This document shows, piece after piece, positions 55,192 to 63,726 of a stretch of 64,000 bases of DNA. The notes below the pieces were generated by a model. The model saw nothing but the letters and a program-made list of their open reading frames with translations, was not told the origin of the DNA and did no database searches. The stretch spans positions 62,001-126,000 of the forward strand of contig NZ_JBQKGW010000003.1 in the NCBI RefSeq assembly GCF_052118625.1. The letters run 5' to 3'. Each line of letters opens with the position of its first letter. Positions within the stretch are counted from its first letter, which is position 1. The translations under genes and the position numbers were made by a program. This DNA comes from Porcincola sp945869225 (GTDB lineage Bacteria > Bacillota > Clostridia > Lachnospirales > Lachnospiraceae).

Positions 55192-55650
55192 TCAGGACTC
55201 CTTCGGAAGCTCTGAGGTGCAGTGCGGGCATCTGGTTGCATCTACCGGAATCTCGCTCTTGCAGAACGGACAGATCTTCGTGGTTGGAGCCTCTGCCGGC
55301 TTCGGTTTTTCGAAGGTATCGTGCGCCTTGTTGATTCCCTTGATGACCATGAACAGGACAAAGGCAATCAGCAGGAACTGGATGACATTCTGGATGAAGC
55401 TGCCGTAGGCAAACACAGCGGCGCCGGCATCCTTCGCGGCGTTCAGGCTTGCGTAGTGTTCACCGTTCAGTGCGATGAACATGCTGGAAAAGTCGATCTT
55501 GCCCGTTGCGATCGAAATCACCGGCATGATGATGTCGTTGACCAGCGAATTGACGATGGTACTGAATGCGCCGCCGACGATGACACCGACAGCCATATCG
55601 ACGACGTTTCCGCGCGATATGAACTCCCTGAATTCCTTTATAAGACTCAT
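55192..55650 (-). CDS. mscL: Large-conductance mechanosensitive channel with zinc-ribbon tail
   Basis: A 152-residue MscL. The N-terminal helix and first membrane segment are FREFISRGNVVDMAVGVIVGG-like (GNVVDMAVGVIVGGAF), and the second is FIQNVIQFLLIAFVLFMVIKG. It opens under hypo-osmotic membrane tension. The cytoplasmic C-terminus carries a zinc ribbon (CPFCKSEIPVDATRCPHC) absent from E. coli MscL. ATG 55650 has GGGAGGAAG upstream and matches the family; an in-frame extension to 55755 includes the promoter and is rejected. Confidence 0.94.
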   Translation of the reverse strand: MSLIKEFREFISRGNVVDMAVGVIVGGAFSTIVNSLVNDIIMPVISIATGKIDFSSMFIALNGEHYASLNAAKDAGAAVFAYGSFIQNVIQFLLIAFVLFMVIKGINKAHDTFEKPKPAEAPTTKICPFCKSEIPVDATRCPHCTSELPKES

Positions 55651-55755
55651 GGTAATCTTCCTCCCTCTGCAGGTTGCGAACGGATATGGATTGCGGCGCC
55701 CCGGCCGGCAGGAATCCCTCCTGTCACACCAGCTATGACAGCGATCAACAAACAC

Positions 55756-55784
55756 AGTATAGCATCACGCCGGTGAGCTGCCAA
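55756..55784 (-). promoter_or_regulatory. Promoter TTGGCA-17-TATACT for mscL
   Basis: On the minus strand TTGGCA (55779-55784) and TATACT (55756-55761) are spaced by 17, about 106 bases before mscL. Confidence 0.7.
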
Positions 55785-55810
55785 GCAGGAGGATGGATGG
55801 AACCAGCAAG

Positions 55811-56470
55811 TCAGCCTTCCTGCTCTTTCTTTGCAAGCTTCACCAGCCGGCTGGTTCCGAGTCTGTCTGCGCCGAGCCGGATGAAGGTTTCCGCATCATC
55901 AAATGAGGAGATTCCGCCGGCCGCCTTGATACGTACCTGCCCGCCAATGTGCTGCGCAAACAATCTGACATCATCAAAGGTGGCACCGGCCGTCGAAAAT
56001 CCGGTCGATGTTTTGATGAAGTCTGCTCCGGCCTGCGTTACGATCCTGCACATCCGTATTTTTTCCTCTTCTGTAAGCAGACAGGTCTCGATGATAACCT
56101 TCAGGATGTGGCTGCCGCAGATCTCCTTCAGGGTCCGGATTTCATTTTGGACGTATGAATCATTGCCTTCTTTCAGCGCGCCGATGTTGATCACCATATC
56201 GATCTCGTCCGCACCGTTGTCAAGCGCCTCCTTTGTCTCGAATGCTTTCACTGCAGTGGTTGTATTCCCGTTGGGGAAGCCGATTACCGTACAGATGCGC
56301 ATCTGGTCTCTGACATACTCCTTTGCCTGTCTTACATAACAGGGCGGGATGCAGACGGAGGCTGTCTGATAGTGGATCGCATCGTCACAGAGCGATCTGA
56401 TCTGCTCCCAGGTGGCGGTCTGCTTGAGTAGCGTATGGTCGACTTTTCTTAAAATATCTGCATGATTCAT
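55811..56470 (-). CDS. deoC: Deoxyribose-phosphate aldolase
   Basis: A 219-residue class I aldolase cleaving 2-deoxyribose 5-phosphate to glyceraldehyde 3-phosphate and acetaldehyde. It starts MNHADILRKVDHTLLK; key segments are SVCIPPCYV, VIGFPNGNTTTAVKAFE, LKVIIETCLL and the Schiff-base lysine in DFIKTSTGF. ATG 56470 follows AAAGGTGGAA; in-frame sequence to 56524 is not conserved. It is read alone, opposite to the sugar operon, so a shared pathway is not shown by position. Confidence 0.94.
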   Translation of the reverse strand: MNHADILRKVDHTLLKQTATWEQIRSLCDDAIHYQTASVCIPPCYVRQAKEYVRDQMRICTVIGFPNGNTTTAVKAFETKEALDNGADEIDMVINIGALKEGNDSYVQNEIRTLKEICGSHILKVIIETCLLTEEEKIRMCRIVTQAGADFIKTSTGFSTAGATFDDVRLFAQHIGGQVRIKAAGGISSFDDAETFIRLGADRLGTSRLVKLAKKEQEG

Positions 56471-56524
56471 AACAATGATTCCACCTTTCCGTTCTGTCTG
56501 GTATGATAATGAAGTCTTATCCAT

Positions 56525-56553
56525 ATGCTATGAAATCCAACTCTGCAAGTCAA
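56525..56553 (-). promoter_or_regulatory. Promoter TTGACT-17-TAGCAT for deoC
   Basis: On the minus strand TTGACT (56548-56553) and TAGCAT (56525-56530) have 17-base spacing. The leader to the deoC ATG is about 48 bases. Confidence 0.55.
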
Positions 56554-56569
56554 TGAAAAAGGAGACCGT

Positions 56570-57715
56570 ATGCGTTTTATTCATATGGCGGATGTGCATC
56601 TGGGCTGTGTCCCGGACGGAAAAACGGAGTGGGGCAGCCAGAGGCGCCGGGAGATCTGGGAGACGTTTCAGGAGTCTGTTCATGACGCAGCGGATATGCA
56701 TGCAGACCTGGTGCTGATTGCCGGGGACCTGTTTCACAGCCCGCCGGATGAACAGATGCTCCGGGAGGTCAGTTACCTGTTCTCGTCCTGCCCGGGCGTA
56801 TGCTTTGCACTGATTGCCGGAAATCATGACTGCATGACAAAGGAAAGTGCGTGGCGGCGGTTTCATTTCCCTGATAATGTCGCTGTGCTTGGGCCGGATG
56901 GCTGTGAGTGTATCACATTTACGCAGTTTGGCTGCGAGGTATACGGTTTTTCATATGACCGTCCCCAGATTGACAAGCCGCTTTATGACGGGCTCATGCC
57001 GGATGAGAATGATGCCTTCCATATCCTGCTGGCGCACGGGGGTGATGCGCTTCACATTCCGTACCGGACAGAGGAGATGGAGCGCTCCGGGTTTGACTAT
57101 ATCGCGCTTGGGCACATCCACAAGCCGCAGATCGTTCTGAAGGACAGGGCTGCCTACAGCGGGGCGCTTTCGCCGATTGACGCAGGCGATGAAGGACCGC
57201 ATGGCTATATCGTCGGGGAGACACACGGGCATTCTGTCCATCTTCAGTTCGTGGAGAAGGCAAAGCGGGAGTATGTCACGATGACGGTCACGGTGAATGA
57301 GGAGGACACAGCGCTTTCGCTCCGGGACGAGGTCGCATCTGCAATCAGAAAACGCGGCAGCGGCAATATCTACAAGATCGTGCTCAAGGGACAGCGCAGG
57401 ATCGGGGTTCATTTTGACACAGAGCTGATTGCCGGCTGCGGGATGATTCTGAGCGTCAGCGACCAGACAGCGCCGGCGCTGCATCTGGAAATGCTCCGTC
57501 AGACATACAAGGGGCAGCTGATCGGCCGCTACATTGAAAGCTTCGAGCAGGACGCGCAGCGGAAATACGCGGCAGAACGCCAGTCAGGTGCCACTGGTAT
57601 TTCGTCCGGCCAGACGGACGCATCCTATGACCAGAGACTGCTGGCGGGGCTGTCGGATGTGCAGCGAAAGGCCCTGATGGCGGGGCTGGAAGCGCTGCTT
57701 GCCGGAAAGAGCTGA
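56570..57715 (+). CDS. yhaO: DNA repair exonuclease YhaO (SbcD/Mre11-like)
   Basis: A 381-residue metallophosphoesterase with the nuclease motifs in order: HMADVHLGC, LVLIAGDLFH, ALIAGNHD, HILLAHGGD and YIALGHIHKPQ. It is the nuclease partner of the ATPase encoded next, a bacterial Mre11-Rad50-like pair thought to process DNA ends. AAAAGGAGACC precedes the ATG. The C-terminal 60 residues are Ala/Gln-rich. The 148 bases to yhaN contain a degenerate 21-base repeat. Confidence 0.92.
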   Translation: MRFIHMADVHLGCVPDGKTEWGSQRRREIWETFQESVHDAADMHADLVLIAGDLFHSPPDEQMLREVSYLFSSCPGVCFALIAGNHDCMTKESAWRRFHFPDNVAVLGPDGCECITFTQFGCEVYGFSYDRPQIDKPLYDGLMPDENDAFHILLAHGGDALHIPYRTEEMERSGFDYIALGHIHKPQIVLKDRAAYSGALSPIDAGDEGPHGYIVGETHGHSVHLQFVEKAKREYVTMTVTVNEEDTALSLRDEVASAIRKRGSGNIYKIVLKGQRRIGVHFDTELIAGCGMILSVSDQTAPALHLEMLRQTYKGQLIGRYIESFEQDAQRKYAAERQSGATGISSGQTDASYDQRLLAGLSDVQRKALMAGLEALLAGKS

Positions 57716-57731
57716 GGCTGGATACCGGCAT

Positions 57732-57815
57732 TGTCTGCCGGGAGAACAATCACGCGGCCAGGGCGTACGATGGCATGGCCGGGGCAGACGATGGAATGAT
57801 CAGGCAGAACAATGC
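57732..57815 (+). repeat. Degenerate 21-bp repeat between yhaO and yhaN
   Basis: About four units of roughly 21 bases share a G(G/A)CC(A/G)GGGC...GA(C/A)(G/A)ATGG core, for example GGCCAGGGCGTACGATGGCA followed by GGCCGGGGCAGACGATGGAA. None looks translated. Confidence 0.6.
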
Positions 57816-57863
57816 GCAGCAGGCGGCAGAATAGCGCGCGGGGCGATGCGGGAGGAGGGCAGG

Positions 57864-59921
57864 ATGCAGATTCTTGAGTGCTGGCTGAAGCATTACGGGA
57901 AGTTCTCGGATATGCGGATTTCATTTCATGCGGGGCTCAACATTATAGAGGGAGGAAATGAATCCGGGAAGAGTACAATTCTTTCGTTTATCTGTGCAAT
58001 GCTGTACGGAATTCAGAAAACAAGATCGAAAAATCTCGATGAATATCAGCTTCGGCAGCCTTGGGACAATCCGGACTATTTTGCTGGTGTGATGAAGGTG
58101 CATGAGAGGGATTCCATCTACCGGATTGAGCGGAATTTTCTGAAGAAGGACGAAAGTCTTCGCGTTGTCTGCGAGACGGAGGGCCGGGAGCTTGAGAACC
58201 CGGAGGCGTTTCTTACAGAGCTGACGGGCGGTCTGAATGAAGGAGATTTTCTGAATACATTCTATATCCGTCAGGCACAGGCGCAGACTGACAGCCAGCT
58301 GGGCGAGCACCTTCGGGATTACCTGGTGCGTGTGGAGCAGGCGGGCAGCACGCAGACAGATGTCACGGCGGCGGTTGATCAGCTGAAGAAGAGACACAGA
58401 GTCCTTCAGGCAGAGAGAAAGCAGAAGCTTGACAGGCTCTCCGGGCTTGTGACCGATAACCGGCAGGAGGCTGAATTTGTGCGCACGGAAATCGGACGCC
58501 TGCAGACTCGGCTCAGGGAAAGTCAGCAGGACCGCCCGGTCACCTTTGAGAGGAGGCTCCAGAACGGATTCGGGCAGTCTGCCGCATCTGGGACAGAGAA
58601 CCGGCAGGAAGCTCGTGCAGACGGACAGCCGTCAGCCGGACAGACAGGCGCAGGCTTGGAGCAGGGCCGTGCAGCCGCGCAGTCATCAGATGGCGGCCCG
58701 GACACAGGCTGGGGGCAGGACCGTGCAGCCGCGCAGTCATCAGATGGCGGCCCGGACACAGGCTGGGGGCAGGACCGTGCAGCCGCGCAGTCATCAGATG
58801 GCGGCCTGGACACGACCCCGGAGCGGATTCCGCCGGTTCTGCCGATTCTTCTTGCGGCGGCAGCTGTGATGGCGGTACTGTGCAGTGTGTTTGCACAGAG
58901 CGGCATTCTCCGCATTCTTCTTTTTGTTTTTGCAGGCATCTTTGCTGTCCTGGGGCTTCTTGCGGCCTTCCGGATCCGGAAAGAGGAGCTTCAGAGCGAA
59001 CGGAGCCGGCGCAGGCTGCGGGAGGCTGAGCGTTCAGTGAAACGATACACGGTTCTGAATCGTCTGCTTGGCTACAAGGATCATTCCGTTGATCCGGAGC
59101 TGGAGGCGCGGATGCGCCGTCTTGATCGAAGACGCGAGGATGTCATGCGCGAGGAGGAAAAACGATCCCGGCAGGAGATGGCGGCGGATGTTGCCAGGAT
59201 TATGGCAGATGAACGTCAGGGACGGGGCGAACAGCCTGCGGGGACGGAGCAGCAGCCTCCGGCCGGTCAGCGTGATGCGCAGGGGCAGGAGAACGCAGCG
59301 CTGAGGCAGGCGGCGGATTCCAGCGATGCGCAGGGACAGGAGAACGCAGCGCTGAGGCAGGCAGCGGTTTCCGGACGGAACGATGCGCTGGAGCGGGAGC
59401 TGATGGAAAAGCAGCAGAAGCTGGCTCAGCTGGATGAAGCCTTCGGGAAGCTGTCCGGAGAGAAGGACAGCCTTCGAAAACAGGACGAGGATCTGGATGC
59501 GCTGAGCCTTGCAATTGAACGGATCCAGCGCCTGTCCGGTGCGATTTATCGGGAGACGGGAGAAGAATTATCACGGCGTGTATCCAGGCTGCTCGTTCAG
59601 ATGACAGGGGGCAGGTACAACAGCATCTCTCTGGATGACCGGATGGATGTCAACATCAATACGCCGGACCGGCTGTTGAAGATCTCCCAGGTGAGTTTCG
59701 GGACGATGAACCAGATCTACTTTGCGCTGCGAATTGCGGCAGGGGAACTTTTGTCAGGAGGAAAAGACCTGCCGATCCTCCTGGATGAGCCCTTTGCCAT
59801 GTACGATGATGAACGCCTGAAAGCTGCGCTGACATTCCTGGCGGGAAGCGGAAGGCAGACACTTCTGTTTACCTGTCAGAGCCGTGAGAAGCTGCTGGCC
59901 GGGAAGCTCGAAGCTCTGTAA
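57864..59921 (+). CDS. yhaN: YhaN-type Rad50/SMC-like ATPase with two repeat blocks
   Basis: A 685-residue AAA/ABC-type ATPase. Walker A is EGGNESGKSTIL near residue 31, the signature-like segment is LRIAAGELLSGG, and Walker B is LPILLDEPFAMYDDE near residue 636. Coiled-coil arms are interrupted by an 18-residue Gln/Gly/Asp repeat block (58668-58808), two adjacent hydrophobic helices (LPILLAAAAVMAVLCSVFA and ILLFVFAGIFAVLGLLAAF) and a 17-residue repeat block (59274-59375). GGAGG lies eight bases before ATG 57864. It should partner YhaO, apparently at the membrane. Its last 14 codons are tandemly copied beyond the stop. Confidence 0.9.
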   Translation: MQILECWLKHYGKFSDMRISFHAGLNIIEGGNESGKSTILSFICAMLYGIQKTRSKNLDEYQLRQPWDNPDYFAGVMKVHERDSIYRIERNFLKKDESLRVVCETEGRELENPEAFLTELTGGLNEGDFLNTFYIRQAQAQTDSQLGEHLRDYLVRVEQAGSTQTDVTAAVDQLKKRHRVLQAERKQKLDRLSGLVTDNRQEAEFVRTEIGRLQTRLRESQQDRPVTFERRLQNGFGQSAASGTENRQEARADGQPSAGQTGAGLEQGRAAAQSSDGGPDTGWGQDRAAAQSSDGGPDTGWGQDRAAAQSSDGGLDTTPERIPPVLPILLAAAAVMAVLCSVFAQSGILRILLFVFAGIFAVLGLLAAFRIRKEELQSERSRRRLREAERSVKRYTVLNRLLGYKDHSVDPELEARMRRLDRRREDVMREEEKRSRQEMAADVARIMADERQGRGEQPAGTEQQPPAGQRDAQGQENAALRQAADSSDAQGQENAALRQAAVSGRNDALERELMEKQQKLAQLDEAFGKLSGEKDSLRKQDEDLDALSLAIERIQRLSGAIYRETGEELSRRVSRLLVQMTGGRYNSISLDDRMDVNINTPDRLLKISQVSFGTMNQIYFALRIAAGELLSGGKDLPILLDEPFAMYDDERLKAALTFLAGSGRQTLLFTCQSREKLLAGKLEAL
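58668..58808 (+). repeat. 54-bp in-frame tandem repeat in yhaN
   Basis: Two full units (58668-58721, 58722-58775) and a third partial unit encode RAAAQSSDGGPDTGWGQD. The full units are essentially identical. A decayed earlier unit (TGAGLEQG) precedes them, so the block grew by repeated duplication. Confidence 0.93.
59274..59375 (+). repeat. 51-bp in-frame tandem repeat in yhaN
   Basis: Two units with period 51 begin at 59274 and 59325 and encode DAQGQENAALRQAADSS and DAQGQENAALRQAAVSG. A short GATGCGCTG remnant follows near 59392. Confidence 0.88.
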
Positions 59922-60034
59922 AGGCGGGAGAGGCTTCTGACCGCGAAGGCCGAAGTCCTGTGAGTCCGAGAGAAGCCTCTGGCAGGGAGCCCGAAGCCCT
60001 GTGAATCCGGAAGAGGGCTTCCGGAAACCCGTGA
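59880..60034 (+). repeat. Fourfold decayed tandem copies of the yhaN 3' end
   Basis: The last 42 bases of yhaN (59880-59921) are followed by copies of 42 (59922-59963), 41 (59964-60004) and 30 bases (60005-60034). Each ends in a stop codon (TAA, TGA, TGA, TGA). Units 1 and 2 match at 31 of 42 positions. In the yhaN frame unit 2 reads RRERLLTAKAEVL-stop against SREKLLAGKLEAL-stop. A perfect inverted pair AGAGGCTTCT/AGAAGCCTCT arises between units 2 and 3. Confidence 0.87.
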
Positions 60035-60078
60035 CCAAGTCAGAATCCGGCCCGGCATCAGCCGAAAAAACTGTCAGC

Positions 60079-60107
60079 TTGACAGCCGGATTGTTTCTTC
60101 TTATTCT
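60079..60107 (+). promoter_or_regulatory. Promoter TTGACA-17-TATTCT for purO
   Basis: TTGACA at 60079-60084 and TATTCT at 60102-60107 with 17-base spacing lie about 85 bases before the IMP cyclohydrolase gene. The leader shows no purine riboswitch. Confidence 0.72.
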
Positions 60108-60192
60108 AACCGTGCCGGCAGAAGATACCGGCCTGAAATCGGACAGATGCCGGACAGGCATATCAAACAGAGAACAGGGACAGGAGGCTTGC

Positions 60193-60918
60193 ATGGAACT
60201 GAGATCACTTGCCGCAGAACTTTCAGGAAATCCGTACCCGGGGCGCGGGATCGTTGTCGGGGTTACCGAGGATGGGAAAAGCGCGGTCACAGCATATTTC
60301 ATCATGGGCAGAAGCGCAAACAGCCGTAACCGCATATTTGTTCAGGATGGAGAGGGGATTCGGACGCAGGCGTTTGATCCGTCGAAGATGGAGGATCCGA
60401 GCCTGATCATCTATGCGCCGGTCAGAGTGCTTGGAACCAATACCATCGTCACAAACGGAGATCAGACCGACACGGTGTGGGAGGGACTTCAGAAAGGGCA
60501 GACCTTTGGCCAGTCGCTCAGATGCCGCGAGTTTGAGCCGGACGGGCCGAATTATACGCCGAGGATATCCGCCCTGCTGAGTGTGCGGGAGGGAACTTTT
60601 GAATACAGGATGTCCATCCTGAAGAGCGCGGACGGGGATCCGTCCTCCTGCGAGCGGTTTACATTCGACTATGAACATCCAAAGGCCGGTGTCGGGCACT
60701 TTATCCACACGTACATATCGGATGGAAACCCGCTTCCGAGCTTTGAGGGAGAGCCGACGAAGGTCGGAATTTCCGGGGACATTGATGCCTTCACGAATCT
60801 GATCTGGAAGAATCTGAACGCGGAGAACAAGGTATCTCTGTTTGTTCGTTACATCAATATTGAAACAGGACGATATGAATCGAGAATTATCAATAAGAAC
60901 CAGGGAGGCACAGTATGA
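60193..60918 (+). CDS. purO: IMP cyclohydrolase, PurO-like
   Basis: A 241-residue protein with the PurO-type pattern: NPYPGRGIVVGVTEDGKSAVTAYFIMGRS, then RIFVQDGEGIRTQAFDP and a C-terminal beta-rich part. It would close FAICAR to IMP, the last step of purine synthesis, which most bacteria do with the N-terminal domain of bifunctional PurH. ACAGGAGG precedes ATG 60193. It overlaps the AICAR transformylase gene (ATGA), so the two halves of the PurH function are translated together. Confidence 0.85.
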   Translation: MELRSLAAELSGNPYPGRGIVVGVTEDGKSAVTAYFIMGRSANSRNRIFVQDGEGIRTQAFDPSKMEDPSLIIYAPVRVLGTNTIVTNGDQTDTVWEGLQKGQTFGQSLRCREFEPDGPNYTPRISALLSVREGTFEYRMSILKSADGDPSSCERFTFDYEHPKAGVGHFIHTYISDGNPLPSFEGEPTKVGISGDIDAFTNLIWKNLNAENKVSLFVRYINIETGRYESRIINKNQGGTV

Positions 60919-62096
60919 ATGAAATTCAGCTGAAGTATGGATGCAACCCGAATCAGAAGCCGGCCAGAATCTTTATGGAGGATGGATCTGACCTTCCGGT
61001 GACCGTTCTGAACGGACGCCCGGGATACATCAATTTTCTGGATGCGCTCAACGGCTGGCAGCTCGTCAGCGAGCTGAAGCGTGAGACAGGCCTTCCGGCA
61101 GCCACTTCTTTCAAGCATGTCTCCCCGGCAGGGGCGGCAGTCGGTCTTCCGCTGACGGAAACACTCCGGAAAATCTACTGGGTGGATGACATGAAGGAAG
61201 ACCTGTCTCCGCTTGCCTGCGCCTATGTCCGGGCGAGAGGGGCGGACAGAATGAGTTCGTTCGGGGATTTCATCTCTCTTTCCGACATCTGCGACGAGGA
61301 CACCGCTTCCGTCATCCGCAGGGAGGTGTCCGACGGTGTCATCGCGCCGGGATACACGGAGAAGGCGCTGGAGATTCTGAAGGGAAAGAAGAAGGGCAAT
61401 TATGTTGTCATTCAGATTGATCCTTCCTATCAGCCGGCGGCCATCGAACACAAGCAGGTGTTCGGGGTGACTTTCGAGCAGGGCAGACAGAACCTGGTCA
61501 TCGATGATGCATTTCTCTCGAATATCGTGACAAAGAATAAGGAGCTGACACCGGAGGCCGTCCGGGATATCAAGATCTCCCTGATTACGCTGAAGTATAC
61601 ACAGTCCAACTCCGTCTGCTACGTCAAAGACGGGCAGGCGATTGGAATCGGAGCAGGCCAGCAGTCGAGGATTCACTGCACCCGCCTGGCAGGGTCGAAG
61701 GCTGACAACTGGTGGCTGAGACAGTCCCCGAAGGTGCTGAACCTGCCCTTCCGCGATGACGTACACCGTGCGGACCGCGACAATGCGATCGATGTCTACA
61801 TGGGAGAGTGGCCGGAGGATGTGCTCGAAGACGGTGCCTGGGAGCGTGTTTTCACAAGAAAGCCGGAGCCGTTTACGGTGCAGGAAAAGAGAGAATGGCT
61901 GAGCCAGCTCACGGATGTCACGCTGGGATCAGATGCCTTCTTCCCATTCTCCGACAACATTGAGCGGGCGCACAGAAGCGGCGTGAAGTATGTGGCGGAG
62001 CCGGGCGGATCGATCCGGGACGATGCTGTCATCGAGTGCTGTGACAAGTATGGCATGACGATGGTCTTCACAGGGATCCGCCTGTTCCATCACTGA
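60915..62096 (+). CDS. purH: AICAR transformylase (stand-alone, PurH C-terminal type)
   Basis: A 393-residue AICAR formyltransferase without the MGS-like cyclohydrolase domain of ordinary PurH. The catalytic Lys-His is in ATSFKHVSPAGAAVG; VKDGQAIGIGAGQQSRIHCTRLA and DAFFPFSDNIERAH are strongly conserved. It transfers a formyl group from 10-formyl-THF to AICAR. Its start overlaps the purO stop. Together they replace one bifunctional PurH. A terminator follows at 62135. Confidence 0.93.
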   Translation: MNEIQLKYGCNPNQKPARIFMEDGSDLPVTVLNGRPGYINFLDALNGWQLVSELKRETGLPAATSFKHVSPAGAAVGLPLTETLRKIYWVDDMKEDLSPLACAYVRARGADRMSSFGDFISLSDICDEDTASVIRREVSDGVIAPGYTEKALEILKGKKKGNYVVIQIDPSYQPAAIEHKQVFGVTFEQGRQNLVIDDAFLSNIVTKNKELTPEAVRDIKISLITLKYTQSNSVCYVKDGQAIGIGAGQQSRIHCTRLAGSKADNWWLRQSPKVLNLPFRDDVHRADRDNAIDVYMGEWPEDVLEDGAWERVFTRKPEPFTVQEKREWLSQLTDVTLGSDAFFPFSDNIERAHRSGVKYVAEPGGSIRDDAVIECCDKYGMTMVFTGIRLFHH

Positions 62097-62134
62097 CAGC
62101 GGCGCAGCCATCGGAAACCGATCATCAGCAAATC

Positions 62135-62200
62135 AAAGGCGGGCAGCCCTTCTGCGGAAATCCAATCCATCCGCAGCGGGCAGCCCGCCTTTTTCTTTTT
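62135..62200 (+). terminator. Rho-independent terminator of purO-purH
   Basis: AAGGCGGGC pairs with GCCCGCCTT, with an inner TGCGG/CCGCA helix, followed by TTTTTC. Confidence 0.9.
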
Positions 62201-62306
62201 CATATATCCGGGGAGTTCATTCCCTGTGCCTGCAGTGCCAGAGTCTCCTCAGCTGCTTTTTCAGCTGTGAGATCAACAGACCTTATGCTCCGCTCCCTGC
62301 AGCACC

Positions 62307-62338
62307 ATAAAAGCCTGCCGCTCCGTCGGAGATCAGGC
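62307..62338 (-). terminator. Terminator of prs
   Basis: On the minus strand GCCTG and CTCC pair with GGAG and CAGGC (small internal loops), followed by TTTTAT. Bases 62200-62306 show nothing recognisable. Confidence 0.65.
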
Positions 62339-62378
62339 GATGCCAGGTATGTCCCCTTCAGTCAGGAGCACATGAAGG

Positions 62379-63581
62379 TTAGACCTTGGTTTCTGCGTCA
62401 GAAGCTCGCACGACGCCCTTCTTCGCGAGGAACTTGTTGATCCGGTCCACCGGGTTCAGCAGCTCGCTGAGGGAACCGTCGTGGTTCAGGGTATCGATGA
62501 TCAGCGCGATGAACTTGGACAGGTCGCAGCTCTGGTACCATTCCCGTTCCAGGAGACCTGGTTTCTGATATGTCAGGTTTGTCGTCAGGATAGCATTGAA
62601 CAGCCCCTTCCTGTAGGCCTTATCAAACTTCTCAAGCCCGTCCGTGAACAGTCCGAAGGTTGCACAGATGAAGATCCGTTCTGCCTTGCGCTTCTTCAGC
62701 TGCTTCGCAATCTCAATGACCCCATCGCCGGAGGAGATCATGTCATCGATGATGACGACATCCTTGCCGGCCACATCCGCGCCGAGGAATTCGTGCGCAA
62801 CGATCGGGTGCTGCCCGTTTACGATGGTGGTATAATCCCTTCTCTTGTAAAACATGCCCATATCGACGCCAAGCACGTTAGCCATATAGATGGCGCGTGA
62901 AGCGCCTCCCTCATCCGGGCTGACAATCAGCAGTCTGTCCGGAGAAACGTCAAATGTCGGGCATGCGCGATACAGTCCCTTGATGAACTGGTAGATCGGA
63001 CGGAAGTTCTCGAAGCCGGAGAGCGGGATTGCGTTCTGGATTCTCGGCTCGTGTGCATCGAAGGTGATGATATTCTCGACGCCCATCTGGACCAGATCCT
63101 TCAGTGCCTGCGCACAGTCCAGCGACTCGCGTCCGTTTCTGCCGGTCTGGCGGCTCTCATACAGGTACGGCATGATGATGTTGATCCGTCTGGCCTTGCC
63201 GCCGATGGCGGAAATCATCCGTTCCAGATCCAGAAAATGATCGTCCGGAGACATATGGTTCGTTTTGCCGCGCATCTTGTAGGTGAGACTGTAATTGCAG
63301 ACGTCGATCAGAATATACAGATCTTCACCGCGGATGGAGTCGTAGATGATCCCCTTGCCTTCCCCGCTTCCGAATCTTGGGTTCTCCGTGCGGATCAGGT
63401 AGTTGTCCCGGGCATATCCTTCAAGCTGCGGGAGGGCCTTGTGCCGGTGATCCCGCTCGGACCTCCATTCTACAATGTAATCGTTCACCTTGCTGCCGAG
63501 CTCTCTGCTCGACTGCAGAGCAATGATCCCGAGGTCGCCGACCGGAAGAGATTCACGATTTCGCTTTGCGGCTGTAGTCAT
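62379..63581 (-). CDS. prs: Ribose-phosphate pyrophosphokinase, long form
   Basis: A 400-residue PRPP synthetase, about 85 residues longer than the common 315-residue form. Key segments are INIIMPYLYESRQTGR, NIITFDAHEPRIQNAIP, the effector/phosphate loop VSPDEGGASRAIYMAN, and the PRPP loop VVIIDDMISSGDGVIEIA. It makes PRPP for purine, pyrimidine, His and Trp synthesis and for hpt and xpt here. ATG 63581 has AGGAG six bases upstream; in-frame sequence to 63728 is rejected. The long form with an N-terminal extension is known in Clostridia. Confidence 0.92.
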   Translation of the reverse strand: MTTAAKRNRESLPVGDLGIIALQSSRELGSKVNDYIVEWRSERDHRHKALPQLEGYARDNYLIRTENPRFGSGEGKGIIYDSIRGEDLYILIDVCNYSLTYKMRGKTNHMSPDDHFLDLERMISAIGGKARRINIIMPYLYESRQTGRNGRESLDCAQALKDLVQMGVENIITFDAHEPRIQNAIPLSGFENFRPIYQFIKGLYRACPTFDVSPDRLLIVSPDEGGASRAIYMANVLGVDMGMFYKRRDYTTIVNGQHPIVAHEFLGADVAGKDVVIIDDMISSGDGVIEIAKQLKKRKAERIFICATFGLFTDGLEKFDKAYRKGLFNAILTTNLTYQKPGLLEREWYQSCDLSKFIALIIDTLNHDGSLSELLNPVDRINKFLAKKGVVRASDAETKV

Positions 63582-63726
63582 AGTATTCTCCTGTATATGT
63601 ATTTCAAAAGCGCCGGCACGCTGCTGCACACATCTGCAGTACGAGACCGTCCGGGCATCCCCCTGGGGCAGCCATCCGGACAGTTCGCCGGGCAGTTCAT
63701 CATGGTGCAGTTCCCATGCCGCGTAC

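Noticed and set aside
55811..56470. deoC as part of the second sugar operon
   Set aside because: It is on the opposite strand with its own promoter and is separated by mscL and a bidirectional terminator, so a shared pathway is not supported by layout.
58668..58808. CRISPR-like array
   Set aside because: The 54-base direct repeats in yhaN have no spacers, keep the reading frame and encode a peptide repeat, so they are coding tandem repeats.
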